Positions 54,757 through 63,626 of a stretch of 64,000 nt of DNA are shown piece after piece. Each line of letters begins with the position of its first letter. Positions within the stretch are counted from its first letter, which is position 1. Under the pieces are notes generated by a model. The model saw only the letters and a program-made list of their open reading frames with translations, was not told the DNA's origin and searched no databases. Location of the stretch: the NCBI RefSeq assembly GCF_959029255.1, contig NZ_CAUFUE010000006.1:62001-126000 (forward strand). The letters run 5' to 3'. Source of the DNA: an uncultured Bacteroides sp. GTDB lineage: Bacteria > Bacteroidota > Bacteroidia > Bacteroidales > Bacteroidaceae. A program made the position numbers and the translations under genes.

Positions 54757-55533
54757 ATGATAAGTCCCTTAGCGTATATTCATCCCGAAGCCAAAATCGG
54801 GGAAAACGTAGAGATTGCTCCTTTTGTTTTCATTGACAAGAATGTGGTAATCGGTGATAACAATAAGATTATGGCAAATGCCAACATTCTGTACGGTGCA
54901 CGTATCGGTAATGGAAATACCATTTTCCCGGGAGCGGTGATAGGCGCCATTCCGCAAGACCTGAAGTTCAGAGGAGAAGAAAGTACCGCTGAAATAGGCG
55001 ATAACAATATTATCCGTGAGAATGTGACAATCAACCGTGGAACAGCGGCCAAAGGAAAAACGATTGTAGGTAGCAACAACTTGCTGATGGAGAGCGTCCA
55101 CGTAGCTCATGATGCTTTAATCGGGAATGGCTGCATCATCGGTAACTCCACCAAGATGGCAGGCGAAATTATAATTGATGATAATTCCATTATCAGCGGC
55201 AATGTGTTAATGCATCAATTCTGCCGGGTAGGCGGATATGGCATGATACAAGGTGGTTGCCGTTTCAGCAAGGATATTCCTCCATACATCATAGCAGGAC
55301 GGGAACCGATTTGTTATGCAGGTATCAACATCGTAGGATTGCGTCGCCGTGGTTTCTCCAATGAAACCATTGAAACCATCCACAATGCTTACCGCATTAT
55401 CTACCAAAGTGGCCTGAACAATACGGACGCCCTGAAGAAGATTGAGGACGAAATGGAAATGACCCCTGAAATAAGCTATATTGTAAATTTCATACGTGAA
55501 TCAGCTCGCGGTATTATTCCAGCAGGAAAATGA
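54757..55533 (+). CDS. lpxA: UDP-N-acetylglucosamine O-acyltransferase
   Basis: The 258-residue protein has hexapeptide-repeat beta-helix turns. The catalytic His is in MESVHVAHDALIGNGC (about residue 121). The helical C-terminal domain includes NIVGLRRRGFSNE and TIHNAYRIIYQSG. It is the first step of lipid A synthesis. It is separated from lpxC/fabZ by a heptamer repeat element rather than the tight spacing seen between lpxD and lpxC. Confidence 0.96.
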   Translation: MISPLAYIHPEAKIGENVEIAPFVFIDKNVVIGDNNKIMANANILYGARIGNGNTIFPGAVIGAIPQDLKFRGEESTAEIGDNNIIRENVTINRGTAAKGKTIVGSNNLLMESVHVAHDALIGNGCIIGNSTKMAGEIIIDDNSIISGNVLMHQFCRVGGYGMIQGGCRFSKDIPPYIIAGREPICYAGINIVGLRRRGFSNETIETIHNAYRIIYQSGLNNTDALKKIEDEMEMTPEISYIVNFIRESARGIIPAGK

Positions 55534-55536
55534 AAA

Positions 55537-55632
55537 GATTTATGATTTAAGATTTATGATTTATTCCCAACTGAAAGAATCATAAGTCTTAAATCGACAT
55601 AATCATAAATTATAATTCATAAATCATAAATT
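55537..55632. repeat. Heptamer inverted repeat (GATTTAT type)
   Basis: Left arm 55537-55563 is GATTTAT/GATTTAA units starting 4 nt after the lpxA stop. The inverted right arm 55601-55632 ends 3 nt before the ATG at 55636. The whole intergenic gap is thus the repeat. Confidence 0.8.
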
Positions 55633-55635
55633 ATC

Positions 55636-56196
55636 ATGATATACAGATTTACTCTCATCTCCGACGAAGCAGATGATTTCGTAAGAGAAATACAAATTGA
55701 CCCGGAAGCTACATTTTACGATTTTCATGAGGCCATCGTGAAGTCAGTAGGTTATGCAAACGACCAGATGACTTCTTTCTTCATCTGCGATGATGACTGG
55801 GAAAAAGAAAAGGAAATCACTCTTGAGGAAATGGATGACAATCCTGAAATGGATAGTTGGGTAATGAAAGATACTCAAATCAGCGAACTGGTAGAGGATG
55901 AAAAGCAGAAGTTGCTCTATGTCTTCGATTATATGACGGAACGTTGTTTCTTCATCGAGCTTTCCGAAATTATCACCGGCAAAGAAATGACCGGCGCCAA
56001 ATGTACGAAGAAAGAGGGTGAAGCTCCTAAACAGACCATTGATTTCGAGGAGATGGCAGCCAACAACGGTTCACTGGATTTGGATGAGAACTTCTATGGC
56101 GACCAGGATTTCGATATGGAAGATTTTGATAAAGAAGGCTTCGGTGGATTGGATGATGGTGCCGGAGAAATCCCTTATGAGGAAGATAAATTCTAA
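55636..56196 (+). CDS. Plasmid pRiA4b ORF-3-like protein
   Basis: The 186-residue protein begins with the beta-grasp-like PRiA4_ORF3 domain (MIYRFTLISDEADDF, FYDFHEAIVKSVGY, SFFICDDDWEKEKEI). It ends in a very acidic tail (FDMEDFDKEGFGGLDDG). The family also occurs as an IS1096 passenger, but nothing here suggests a transposon. Function is unknown. It is probably cytoplasmic. Confidence 0.8.
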   Translation: MIYRFTLISDEADDFVREIQIDPEATFYDFHEAIVKSVGYANDQMTSFFICDDDWEKEKEITLEEMDDNPEMDSWVMKDTQISELVEDEKQKLLYVFDYMTERCFFIELSEIITGKEMTGAKCTKKEGEAPKQTIDFEEMAANNGSLDLDENFYGDQDFDMEDFDKEGFGGLDDGAGEIPYEEDKF

Positions 56197-56254
56197 TTCA
56201 GTAGAGAGTTAAGAGTTCTAAGAAAGAAATTCATTAAAGATATACATCTATTTT

Positions 56255-56324
56255 AGGCACGGATTACACGGATTTCACGGATATTAAAACAAAGCCGTGT
56301 GTTTCCGTATAATCTGTGCCTAAA
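56255..56324. repeat. Small inverted repeat of CACGGATTA nonamers before miaA
   Basis: Three CACGGATTA-type units (56256-56281) and an inverse arm (56307-56324) form an imperfect hairpin with 16 of 18 outer positions pairing. It is related to the nonamer elements at 9158 and 44541 and ends 12 nt before the miaA ATG. Confidence 0.75.
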
Positions 56325-56336
56325 TCATTTCTACAC

Positions 56337-57233
56337 ATGAAAACGTTAATCGTACTTATCGGCCCTACCGGAGTAGGCAAAACAGAACTGAGCCTCCGAT
56401 TGGCAGAGCAATTTCAGACTTGCATAATCTCTGCCGATTCCAGACAACTCTATGCAGACCTGAAGATAGGTACAGCCGCTCCTACTCCCGAACAACTACA
56501 ACGGGTGCAACACTATTTCGTAGGTACCCTTAAGCTGACAGATTATTACAGCGCCGCCCAATATGAAGCTGAAGTGCTGCAACTCTTGGAAACTTTATTC
56601 ACGGAACATGACACCGTATTGCTGACCGGTGGTTCAATGATGTATGTAGATGCCATCTGTAAAGGTATTGACGACATACCGACCGTAGATGCCGAGACCC
56701 GCCAACTGATGTTAGACAAATATGAAACGGAAGGATTGGAAAGATTATGTGCCGAGTTGAAACTACTAGACCCTGAATATTATAAGATTGTAGATTTGAA
56801 AAATCCTAAACGGGTCGTTCATGCACTGGAAATCTGTTATATGACGGGGAAAACCTATACATCTTTCCGCACCCAACAAAAGAAAGAACGTCCTTTCCGT
56901 ATCATCAAAATCGGACTGACACGTGACCGGGAAGAACTCTACGACCGCATCAATCGCCGGGTAGAACAAATGATAGCAGACGGTTTGGTAGAAGAGGCAC
57001 GCCGCGTCTATCCGCACCGGGCACTGAATTCACTGAATACCGTAGGTTATAAGGAAATATTCAAGTACCTCGACGGTGAGTGGACATTGCCTTTTGCCAT
57101 TGAAAAGATACAGCAGAATTCCCGCATCTATTCCCGTAAACAGATGACATGGTTCAAACGGGATCATGAAATTCGCTGGTTTCATCCGGAACAAGAAACG
57201 GAGATACTTGCGTATCTCCGTTCCCTGCTATAA
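56337..57233 (+). CDS. miaA: tRNA dimethylallyltransferase
   Basis: ATG at 56337 is chosen. The frame extends to a GTG at 56316 that lies inside the repeat. The 298-residue protein has the P-loop IGPTGVGKTELS (about 8-19), the Asp motif SADSRQLYADLKIGTA, and RVVHALEICYMTGKTYT. It adds the dimethylallyl group to A37 of tRNAs reading UNN codons. It is convergent with the GH3 gene, 23 nt apart. Confidence 0.94.
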   Translation: MKTLIVLIGPTGVGKTELSLRLAEQFQTCIISADSRQLYADLKIGTAAPTPEQLQRVQHYFVGTLKLTDYYSAAQYEAEVLQLLETLFTEHDTVLLTGGSMMYVDAICKGIDDIPTVDAETRQLMLDKYETEGLERLCAELKLLDPEYYKIVDLKNPKRVVHALEICYMTGKTYTSFRTQQKKERPFRIIKIGLTRDREELYDRINRRVEQMIADGLVEEARRVYPHRALNSLNTVGYKEIFKYLDGEWTLPFAIEKIQQNSRIYSRKQMTWFKRDHEIRWFHPEQETEILAYLRSLL

Positions 57234-57256
57234 AAGCTTCAGTAATAGTTCCCTTT

Positions 57257-59668
57257 TTAAGGTAAAGCCGTAATCGTTTCTTTCAGCCGGATATCCTGGC
57301 TGGAAGCGCCAATCAGTATCTCAAATTCACCCGGTTCTACCGTCCAGTTCATGTTACGGTCCAGCAATTGCAAATCTTCAGGTTTCAAAGTAAACGTTAC
57401 CTGTTTCGTTTCACCCGGTTGCAGGGATATACGTTCAAAGCCTCTTAACTCCGAATCGTAAGCGATTACGCTACTCACTTTATCGCGTATATACAACTGT
57501 ACAATTTCATCACCGGCACGTTTTCCGGTATTCGTTACATCCACCTTAATGGTATAATCTCCTTGTGTGCGTTGTTGCAACGGAGAAACCTTCAGATTAG
57601 AATAAGCAAAGGTGGTATAACTCAAGCCAAAGCCAAATGGGTAAAGTTCACCGATAACACGGGTCGAACCGGAACCATTAGGTCCCGACTTGGGTTGTTT
57701 ACCATGTGAACCCGGCTTAAAAGGGAAATTCAGCTCAATCTGCCCCACGCTCTTCGGGAAAGTAACCGTCAATTTACCACCCGGATTGTGTTCACCAAAC
57801 AGTGTCTCGGCAATCACCGTTCCACCCTGACAACCGGGGAACCATGTCTCCAGGATTGCGGGAATATAAGCATCCGCCCAGTTAATGGTGAGCGGCTGTC
57901 CATTGACCAATACCAGAATTACCGGTTTTCCGGTGGCATGCAAAGCCTCCAGCAATTGTTGCTGACGTCCCGGTAAATCAAGTGAAGTGCGAGAACGGCT
58001 TTCGCCCGTACGATATTCATCCTCACCGAGTACGGCGATAATCACATCACTCTCCTTCGCTTTTGCCACAGCTTCGGCAATACCCTGCTTCTCCTGTTCA
58101 TTCATGGGAACAGGTAATATCTCCGTTGAAGGCCATCCGGCATCCACAATATCACATCCTTTGGCATAACTTACTTCAGCAGTACCTTTAAGATAATTAC
58201 GCAAACCTGCCAATACAGTCACCGTCTCCAATCCATTAGGTCCGTAACGGCTGGTCATAAAGTTGTCTTCATCCGCCAAAGGACCGGTTACCAGCACTTT
58301 CTTCACCTGCTGTTTATCCAGCGGAAGAAGGTTATTCTCATTCTTCAAAAGAACCAAAGCCTGCTGTTGCATCTTCTTCACAAAATCCATATTGCGATCT
58401 ACCCCTCCCACTTTGTCGGAAGCTTTCGTATCCACCACGTATGGGTGGTCAAACAATCCCAAACGGAATTTCACACTCAGTACCTCAGCCACCCGCTTGT
58501 CAATGGTAGCCATCGAAATCTTCTTCTCTTCCAGCAGTCGGCGTACCGGCATAATAAAATCAGCAGGCTTGGTAAAATGCGTACGCACGTTCAATCCGGC
58601 TTCCAATACTTGGCGCACGGCCTCATCATACGTATCCGCCACATGATGTTTAGTCTTCACAAACTCCACAGCTTCACTGTCGCTAACCACATACCCATCA
58701 AAGCCATACTCTTCACGAAGCAATTCAGTCAGGAAATAATAACTGGCAGATACAGGTACACCATCCCAATCATTATAACTACTCATCACCCCCATAGGAT
58801 GCGCATCCTGAATAACCTTCTTGAAAGGATACAGAAATAACTGATGCAATTCCCGTGGAGCCACATGAGGATCGGTACGGCAATTACCATCACGCCCTCC
58901 CTTAGGCACACTGTAAACTGCATAATGTTTTAAAGTAGAAGCCACACCATGAGACTGGATTCCATTTACCATCTGTATCCCCAACGAAGCTATCAGATAA
59001 GGATCTTCCCCATAACACTCCAAAGTACGTCCCCAACGCGGGTCACGCACCACATCAAGGATAGGAGCATACACATTGGTATATCCCAACGCCTTCGCTT
59101 CTTCTCCGGCAATACTTCCCGCCTGAAAAACGAGTTCCTTGTTCCAGGTACTACCAATAGCGATAGGAGCAGGTAACGGGGTTGCCTTCGTGTGGTTCAA
59201 GCCATGAATACCTTCGTTACTGAAATCCACAGGAATTCCCAAACGGGTTTCTTCCACAAACCAGCGCTGCACGGTATTAATAGCTTCAGCATGATTACTG
59301 AAAGGATACAATAAATGGGGCACCCGTGAAGCCTTCCTGCCCACCCCATTCAGCATTTCATCAATATTGGCTATACCGTCTTTCCAAATCTCATTTTTCC
59401 AGTTGGCAGTCGGCAAAGAGTCTTTCAACACACGCCCATAACCGTAGAGGGTAGCCAACTGGCAAGTCTTCTCTTCCACCGTCATTTGCGAGAGTAAGTC
59501 GGCAACACGTTTCTCCACTGGTTGAGTCGGGTCTTCATAGATATCCTTCACACCATTCTTGTTGAAGTCTATCCATCCTTTTTGATACATTTTCTTGTTT
59601 TGCGCATGCAGGTTTCCAGCCAATCCCAGGCAAAGGAGGGAAACCCCAATCATAAATTTGTGTTTCAT
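57257..59668 (-). CDS. GH3 beta-glucosidase-type glycoside hydrolase, exported
   Basis: The 803-residue protein has a signal peptide (FMIGVSLLCLGLAGNLHA) and a GH3 TIM barrel. The nucleophile Asp is in GYVVSDSEAVEF (about residue 328). The alpha/beta sandwich domain and C-terminal fibronectin-III-like domain (GFGLSYTTFAYSNL onward) follow. GH3 members act on beta-glucosides, xylosides or GlcNAc, and the true substrate cannot be chosen from sequence alone. It is a lone enzyme with no SusCD beside it. Confidence 0.9.
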   Translation of the reverse strand: MKHKFMIGVSLLCLGLAGNLHAQNKKMYQKGWIDFNKNGVKDIYEDPTQPVEKRVADLLSQMTVEEKTCQLATLYGYGRVLKDSLPTANWKNEIWKDGIANIDEMLNGVGRKASRVPHLLYPFSNHAEAINTVQRWFVEETRLGIPVDFSNEGIHGLNHTKATPLPAPIAIGSTWNKELVFQAGSIAGEEAKALGYTNVYAPILDVVRDPRWGRTLECYGEDPYLIASLGIQMVNGIQSHGVASTLKHYAVYSVPKGGRDGNCRTDPHVAPRELHQLFLYPFKKVIQDAHPMGVMSSYNDWDGVPVSASYYFLTELLREEYGFDGYVVSDSEAVEFVKTKHHVADTYDEAVRQVLEAGLNVRTHFTKPADFIMPVRRLLEEKKISMATIDKRVAEVLSVKFRLGLFDHPYVVDTKASDKVGGVDRNMDFVKKMQQQALVLLKNENNLLPLDKQQVKKVLVTGPLADEDNFMTSRYGPNGLETVTVLAGLRNYLKGTAEVSYAKGCDIVDAGWPSTEILPVPMNEQEKQGIAEAVAKAKESDVIIAVLGEDEYRTGESRSRTSLDLPGRQQQLLEALHATGKPVILVLVNGQPLTINWADAYIPAILETWFPGCQGGTVIAETLFGEHNPGGKLTVTFPKSVGQIELNFPFKPGSHGKQPKSGPNGSGSTRVIGELYPFGFGLSYTTFAYSNLKVSPLQQRTQGDYTIKVDVTNTGKRAGDEIVQLYIRDKVSSVIAYDSELRGFERISLQPGETKQVTFTLKPEDLQLLDRNMNWTVEPGEFEILIGASSQDIRLKETITALP

Positions 59669-59829
59669 GTAGAAATAATTAATATGAATAAATTAAAGTT
59701 CAAATAGTTCCGCGTATTTCATGCTGATAGAATCATTCATTACGAAAAAAACAAGCATAACACTTATTACCCCTATAAAAACCGAAACGATATTTCTCAT
59801 AACATATAAACAATGTATAGATAAAATAA

Positions 59830-59861
59830 TAGGGTCTCACCCTTTTTCGAATGAGACCCTA
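59830..59861 (-). terminator. Terminator after the M56 fusion gene
   Basis: A perfect 10-bp stem TAGGGTCTCA (59830-59839) pairs with 59852-59861. It is followed on the reverse strand by TTATTTTAT. Confidence 0.65.
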
Positions 59862-59885
59862 CAAATATATGAAAAAGAACTTTAA

Positions 59886-61685
59886 TTATTCACTTTTCAT
59901 CGTTATTGTCACTTTTGGGGCTGCTTCCACTTTCGTTGTTTGCATACCTATGTAGCAAGCAACCAACACATCGTTCTTAGAAGCGGGCATCACAAAATTG
60001 CCATCAAGGTCTGTAACGGTTCCCCTATTAGTGCCCTCTATAAGGATGGAAGCCCCGATGACAGGCTCTCCTTTGGTGTCTATAACTTTCCCTTCGACCT
60101 TGAACTCTCCTTTTGCCGCTGTACCCTCAAGAGGTTTCGTTTTCTTGGTAACGATATAAACAGCCCCTTTGTTATCTCCGGTTTTGTTTATGCTGACGCT
60201 CTCTATCTTGTCGGCAGGCACTACAACACTATTCAAGTCCTTACCCTTCATATCAACTTTTATGCCATCTACATAAACTTCCAGATTCGATAAATCATCC
60301 TCAGAAGTGTTCACCACTATACCGCGCAAACCGGAATTATTCTTTTTGGGAGTAAAAGCTGTCACTTTCTGCCCCCCATTATCAGGATTCCCTTCACCTA
60401 ACATCTGCATGGGGCTATCTTTCTTCAAAGTTATTAGCATTACTCCATTTTTACCCTCCTCACCATATACTTTCACAGCTTCCTTATCCTTTAAAACTGT
60501 AATAGACAGGATGCTTTCAGGTCTTAAAGCTTTCATAATTTCAGAACTAACCTTATTACCATCCACAATGAACAAAGGGGTTACCGCAGTCTTTACAGTA
60601 TCCTGTGGAGTGTCCATCGTTTTCGATACTTCAGCAGGCACATCCTTACTTTCCACAATTTTTGTTTCAACAATTGCCGCCAAATCATTAACTTTGTCGG
60701 TCGAAACATCCTGCACACGAGAAAAGAGCGAGTTTACTTGTTCCCTTTCGAGTACAGCAGATGTTCTTGAAATCTCTTCTGCTTTTTCGGAGACTTCGGG
60801 ACGGGCAAAAGCAGTTACTGCAACAGCTGCTAACGGAAGTACATAAAGATACTTCAAACGTGCCCACGGACTTGATTTTTCTTTTAACATCATAGTGATA
60901 CGTTTTTTAAGTTTACTGTGATTAAAGCTGTTGGCCATAGAGTAGAGCCTTGTGCCAACGGCTTTTTTTATTAATAATAATTGGTATTGTTTCGCGTCTA
61001 CACCCTCCTTGATTACCGTCTCGTCAGCTTCATATTCGTGGATATTCTGCAATTCCTGCTTCAGCAGCCAGGAAGCCGGATTGAACCATTGGAAGAAAAT
61101 ACAGACATCAGCCACCAGCAAGTCCCATGAATGCCGGTTGTGGATATGTGCCAGTTCATGTATAAGTATCTCACGTCCATTCTCATCCAAATCTTTCCGC
61201 GAAATAACGATATACTTCATCCAACTGAACGGAGCGATATCCCGCTCATGAACAATCAAAGTAACCTTATCTTTGGAATTTATATATTTACCGGCAACCT
61301 CTTTTCTGCCCGATTTCAGTAACAGCAATAACCGGCACAGCGAATATACATTGCGGAAAGCAAAGAAAAGGATACCCAACAGATACAACGCCAACGCCAC
61401 CTGTATCCAGGTAATGTCCTGAGTCGGAACCTGTACGGTTCCCATTTCCGCAGCATTTGCCAGCAACAGCCATTGTTCCAGTGTCATCATAGTATGGTGT
61501 ATTTCCGTTTGACGCTCCACGCTTATCTCCACCAAGGGGAGCAGAGAAGACAACAACAGAATACCCAGCAAGGCAAACCGGTTGAATCGATGAAACGTTT
61601 CACGGCTGAGCAACAAGCGGTAGAACAAATAGAACGCCGCCAGGCAGACAGAAGATTTAAGTATATAAACAAAGAGTGTACCCAT
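59886..61685 (-). CDS. BlaR1/MecR1-like M56 membrane protease fused to TonB-plug-like and carboxypeptidase-regulatory domains
   Basis: The 599-residue protein has several N-terminal membrane segments. The M56 zinc motif is HELAHIHNRHSWD (about residue 176). A further membrane helix lies near 283-300. Beyond it are a TonB-plug-like segment (about 365-425; LRPESILSITVLKDKEAVKVYG) and a related repeat (about 445-510). The carboxypeptidase-regulatory-like domain (about 523-597; GEPVIGASILIEGTNRGT) resembles the N-terminus of SusC. In BlaR1 the sensor cleaves or releases the BlaI repressor, and a blaI gene is directly upstream. The ligand is unknown. The SusC-like exterior suggests interaction with envelope partners (inference). 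Confidence 0.85.
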   Translation of the reverse strand: MGTLFVYILKSSVCLAAFYLFYRLLLSRETFHRFNRFALLGILLLSSLLPLVEISVERQTEIHHTMMTLEQWLLLANAAEMGTVQVPTQDITWIQVALALYLLGILFFAFRNVYSLCRLLLLLKSGRKEVAGKYINSKDKVTLIVHERDIAPFSWMKYIVISRKDLDENGREILIHELAHIHNRHSWDLLVADVCIFFQWFNPASWLLKQELQNIHEYEADETVIKEGVDAKQYQLLLIKKAVGTRLYSMANSFNHSKLKKRITMMLKEKSSPWARLKYLYVLPLAAVAVTAFARPEVSEKAEEISRTSAVLEREQVNSLFSRVQDVSTDKVNDLAAIVETKIVESKDVPAEVSKTMDTPQDTVKTAVTPLFIVDGNKVSSEIMKALRPESILSITVLKDKEAVKVYGEEGKNGVMLITLKKDSPMQMLGEGNPDNGGQKVTAFTPKKNNSGLRGIVVNTSEDDLSNLEVYVDGIKVDMKGKDLNSVVVPADKIESVSINKTGDNKGAVYIVTKKTKPLEGTAAKGEFKVEGKVIDTKGEPVIGASILIEGTNRGTVTDLDGNFVMPASKNDVLVACYIGMQTTKVEAAPKVTITMKSE

Positions 61686-61687
61686 GG

Positions 61688-61752
61688 GATTTACAATTGG
61701 ACAATTTACAATTTACGATTTACGGTTGAAATCACTTTGATTTACGGTTGAA
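61688..61752. repeat. Heptamer repeat (TTTACAA/TTTACGG type) spanning the blaI 3' end
   Basis: Units of the TTTACAA/TTTACGA type run from 3 nt upstream of the M56 ATG across the blaI stop. The 14-bp direct repeat GATTTACGGTTGAA occurs at 61717-61730 and 61739-61752, so the last codons of blaI are written in repeat sequence. Confidence 0.75.
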
Positions 61753-62105
61753 CTTTTCTCAACTTCCTCTATCAACTGCTTCAAGTCATCCAGAGAAATA
61801 TCTTCCTCTTTAACCAATGAAGACACCGCATTCAAATAAGAGTTATTGAAATACTTGCTGATAACATTCCTCAGCGTTCCCTTACGAAAGTCCTCCTCAC
61901 TCACAACCGCATAATATTGATACGTATTGCCAAACGTATTATGACTTAGAAAACCTTTATCTTCCAATCCGCGCACAATCGTGGAGAGCGTATTGAAGTG
62001 CGGCTTCGGTTCATCATAGAACGCCAACATCTCCTTTACGAACAACGGACCTTTTTCCCAGAAAAAGCCCATAATCTCTTCTTCTTTTGCAGTCAATCCT
62101 TTCAT
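61713..62105 (-). CDS. BlaI/MecI-family transcriptional repressor
   Basis: The 130-residue winged-helix protein has the BlaI signatures EEEIMGFFWEKGPLFVKEML, HFNTLSTIVRGLEDKGFLSH and a C-terminal dimer region with LKQLIEEVEKS. It should repress its own operon until the M56 partner triggers its removal. Three AACTA-N7-TAGTT dyads lie 24-84 bp upstream of the ATG. The final dozen residues (STVNQSDFNRKS) are encoded by heptamer repeat DNA. Confidence 0.9.
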   Translation of the reverse strand: MKGLTAKEEEIMGFFWEKGPLFVKEMLAFYDEPKPHFNTLSTIVRGLEDKGFLSHNTFGNTYQYYAVVSEEDFRKGTLRNVISKYFNNSYLNAVSSLVKEEDISLDDLKQLIEEVEKSSTVNQSDFNRKS

Positions 62106-62128
62106 ATTCTTCTTTTGTTTTCACAAAG

Positions 62129-62189
62129 AACTAAACTATTTAGTTCATAAACTAATTATTATAGTTAAATTGAACTAAAAGCTCTAGTT
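62129..62189. promoter_or_regulatory. Three phased 17-bp dyads, probable BlaI operators
   Basis: AACTAAACTATTTAGTT (62129-62145, perfect 7-bp arms), AACTAATTATTATAGTT (62150-62166) and AACTAAAAGCTCTAGTT (62173-62189) share AACTA-N7-TAGTT. They start 21 and 23 bp apart, close to two helical turns, upstream of blaI. Confidence 0.7.
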
Positions 62190-62247
62190 TAATCATCAAT
62201 CACTATCTCCCACCTTAAAATCATCATTAAAATACCTACTTATTGCG

Positions 62248-62279
62248 ATTGTGCCTTTCAAAGAAAAGCCGTTACTTTG
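62248..62279 (+). promoter_or_regulatory. Candidate promoter of the hemerythrin/regulator pair
   Basis: ATTG (62248-62251), a 20-bp spacer and TTACTTTG (62272-62279) each differ from the consensus at one base. The ATG is at 62315. Confidence 0.4.
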
Positions 62280-62314
62280 CGCACGAATACAAAGAGCCCA
62301 AACAATAATCAGCA

Positions 62315-63022
62315 ATGAATGAACAACATAAATATCGCGCCACAGACAAGATGAGCGACCTCATCTGTGACAATTACTCCCTATTAATGGTGATGAGCCG
62401 TTTCGGCCTGTCACTGGGATTCGGAGACAAGAATGTGAAGGATGTCTGTGAGGCGCAAAACGTAGATTACCGTACGTTCCTGGCCGTAGCCAACTTCATC
62501 AGTGAGGAACAATATTCTTATAGCATAGAAGAAGACGCCTTCTCCATTCCCGCCCTGATGGACTACCTGAAGCGGGCGCATACCTATTTCCTGGACTTCA
62601 ACCTGCCCGCCATGCGCCGCAAGCTCATTGAAGCCATCGATTGTTCGGGAAGCAACAATGACGTGGCATTCCTCATTCTGAAATTCTTTGATGAATATGC
62701 CAAGGAAGTCCGCCGCCACATGGAGTACGAAAACGAAGCGGTATTCACCTACGTCGAGCAATTGCTGGAAGGAAAGCTTTCCGACGAATATGACATCGCA
62801 ACCTTTGCCAGCAAGCATAACCAGATTGAAATCAAGCTGAAAGAACTGAAGAACATCATCATCAAATATTATCCCGAAAAAGAAAACAACAACCTCCTTA
62901 ACGCTGTTTTATTCGACATCTTCAACTGTGAGCAAGACCTTGCTTCGCACTGCCAGGTAGAAGATTACATGTTTGTGCCCGCCGTGGCGCAAATAGAAAG
63001 GAGACTGAAAGATGAACAATAA
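62315..63022 (+). CDS. Hemerythrin-domain (HHE) protein, YtfE/ScdA-like
   Basis: The 235-residue protein has a short ScdA-like N-terminal part (1-75; SLLMVMSRFGLSLGFGDKN). The hemerythrin four-helix bundle follows, with a plausible di-iron ligand set: His89, His135 and Glu139 (HMEYE), His168, His212 and Glu216 (HCQVE). Relatives repair iron centres or handle NO and O2. It overlaps the next gene by 11 bp, so the two are translationally coupled. Confidence 0.88.
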   Translation: MNEQHKYRATDKMSDLICDNYSLLMVMSRFGLSLGFGDKNVKDVCEAQNVDYRTFLAVANFISEEQYSYSIEEDAFSIPALMDYLKRAHTYFLDFNLPAMRRKLIEAIDCSGSNNDVAFLILKFFDEYAKEVRRHMEYENEAVFTYVEQLLEGKLSDEYDIATFASKHNQIEIKLKELKNIIIKYYPEKENNNLLNAVLFDIFNCEQDLASHCQVEDYMFVPAVAQIERRLKDEQ

Positions 63023-63626
63023 TACTTCATTGAAAATAGTTGTTGCGGAGACCTCGGTTATTGTACGAAGTGGTCTCACGGCAGTATTAAAACGCATTCC
63101 CAACCTGAATGCACACCCCATTGAAGTTTCCTCACCCGAAACATTGCAGAATTACATCCATCTGCATACTCCCGATATCGTTATTATAAATCCCACCTTC
63201 GGGGGATGGTTCGACTTACAGGCTTTTAAAACGGAAAACGGGAAATCGGGCATCAAGTATGTCGCCCTGGTTTGTTCCGTCATTGACAACAATGCATTGA
63301 AAGGGTACGACGAAAGTATCGCCATCTGCGATGATATCGATATTATCACCACTAAAATCAACCACTTGTTGCATACGGAAGAGGAGGAAGAAAAGGATAA
63401 TGAACAAGAGACGCTGAGCCAACGCGAAAAGGAAATTATCACCTGCGTTGTAAAGGGGATGACGAACAAAGCCATTGCCGACAAGCTGTACCTTTCCATC
63501 CACACCGTCATCACCCACCGTCGCAACATCGCCCGCAAACTGCAAATACACTCCCCGGCAGGACTTACCATTTACGCGATTGTAAACAAGCTGGTGGAAC
63601 TTCAAGACATCAAGGATACCCTATAA
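63012..63626 (+). CDS. LuxR-type response regulator with degenerate receiver
   Basis: The 204-residue protein has a receiver-like domain (about 6-120) and a NarL/LuxR HTH (about 133-195; LSQREKEIITCVVKGMTNKAIADKL). At the phosphoacceptor site the sequence is PDIVIINPTFGG, with Asn60 in place of Asp. The usual N-terminal acidic pair is reduced to VVAETS. A very acidic linker (EEEEEKDNEQE) joins the domains. It is coupled to the hemerythrin gene by an 11-bp overlap, so a non-phosphorylated mode of control is likely (inference). A 22-bp repeat array begins 14 nt after its stop. Confidence 0.88.
   Translation: MNNNTSLKIVVAETSVIVRSGLTAVLKRIPNLNAHPIEVSSPETLQNYIHLHTPDIVIINPTFGGWFDLQAFKTENGKSGIKYVALVCSVIDNNALKGYDESIAICDDIDIITTKINHLLHTEEEEEKDNEQETLSQREKEIITCVVKGMTNKAIADKLYLSIHTVITHRRNIARKLQIHSPAGLTIYAIVNKLVELQDIKDTL

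Noticed and set aside
55636..56196. Transposon passenger gene because of the IS1096/pRiA4 family name
   Set aside because: No transposase, terminal repeats or target duplication flank it. It sits in a stable housekeeping block.
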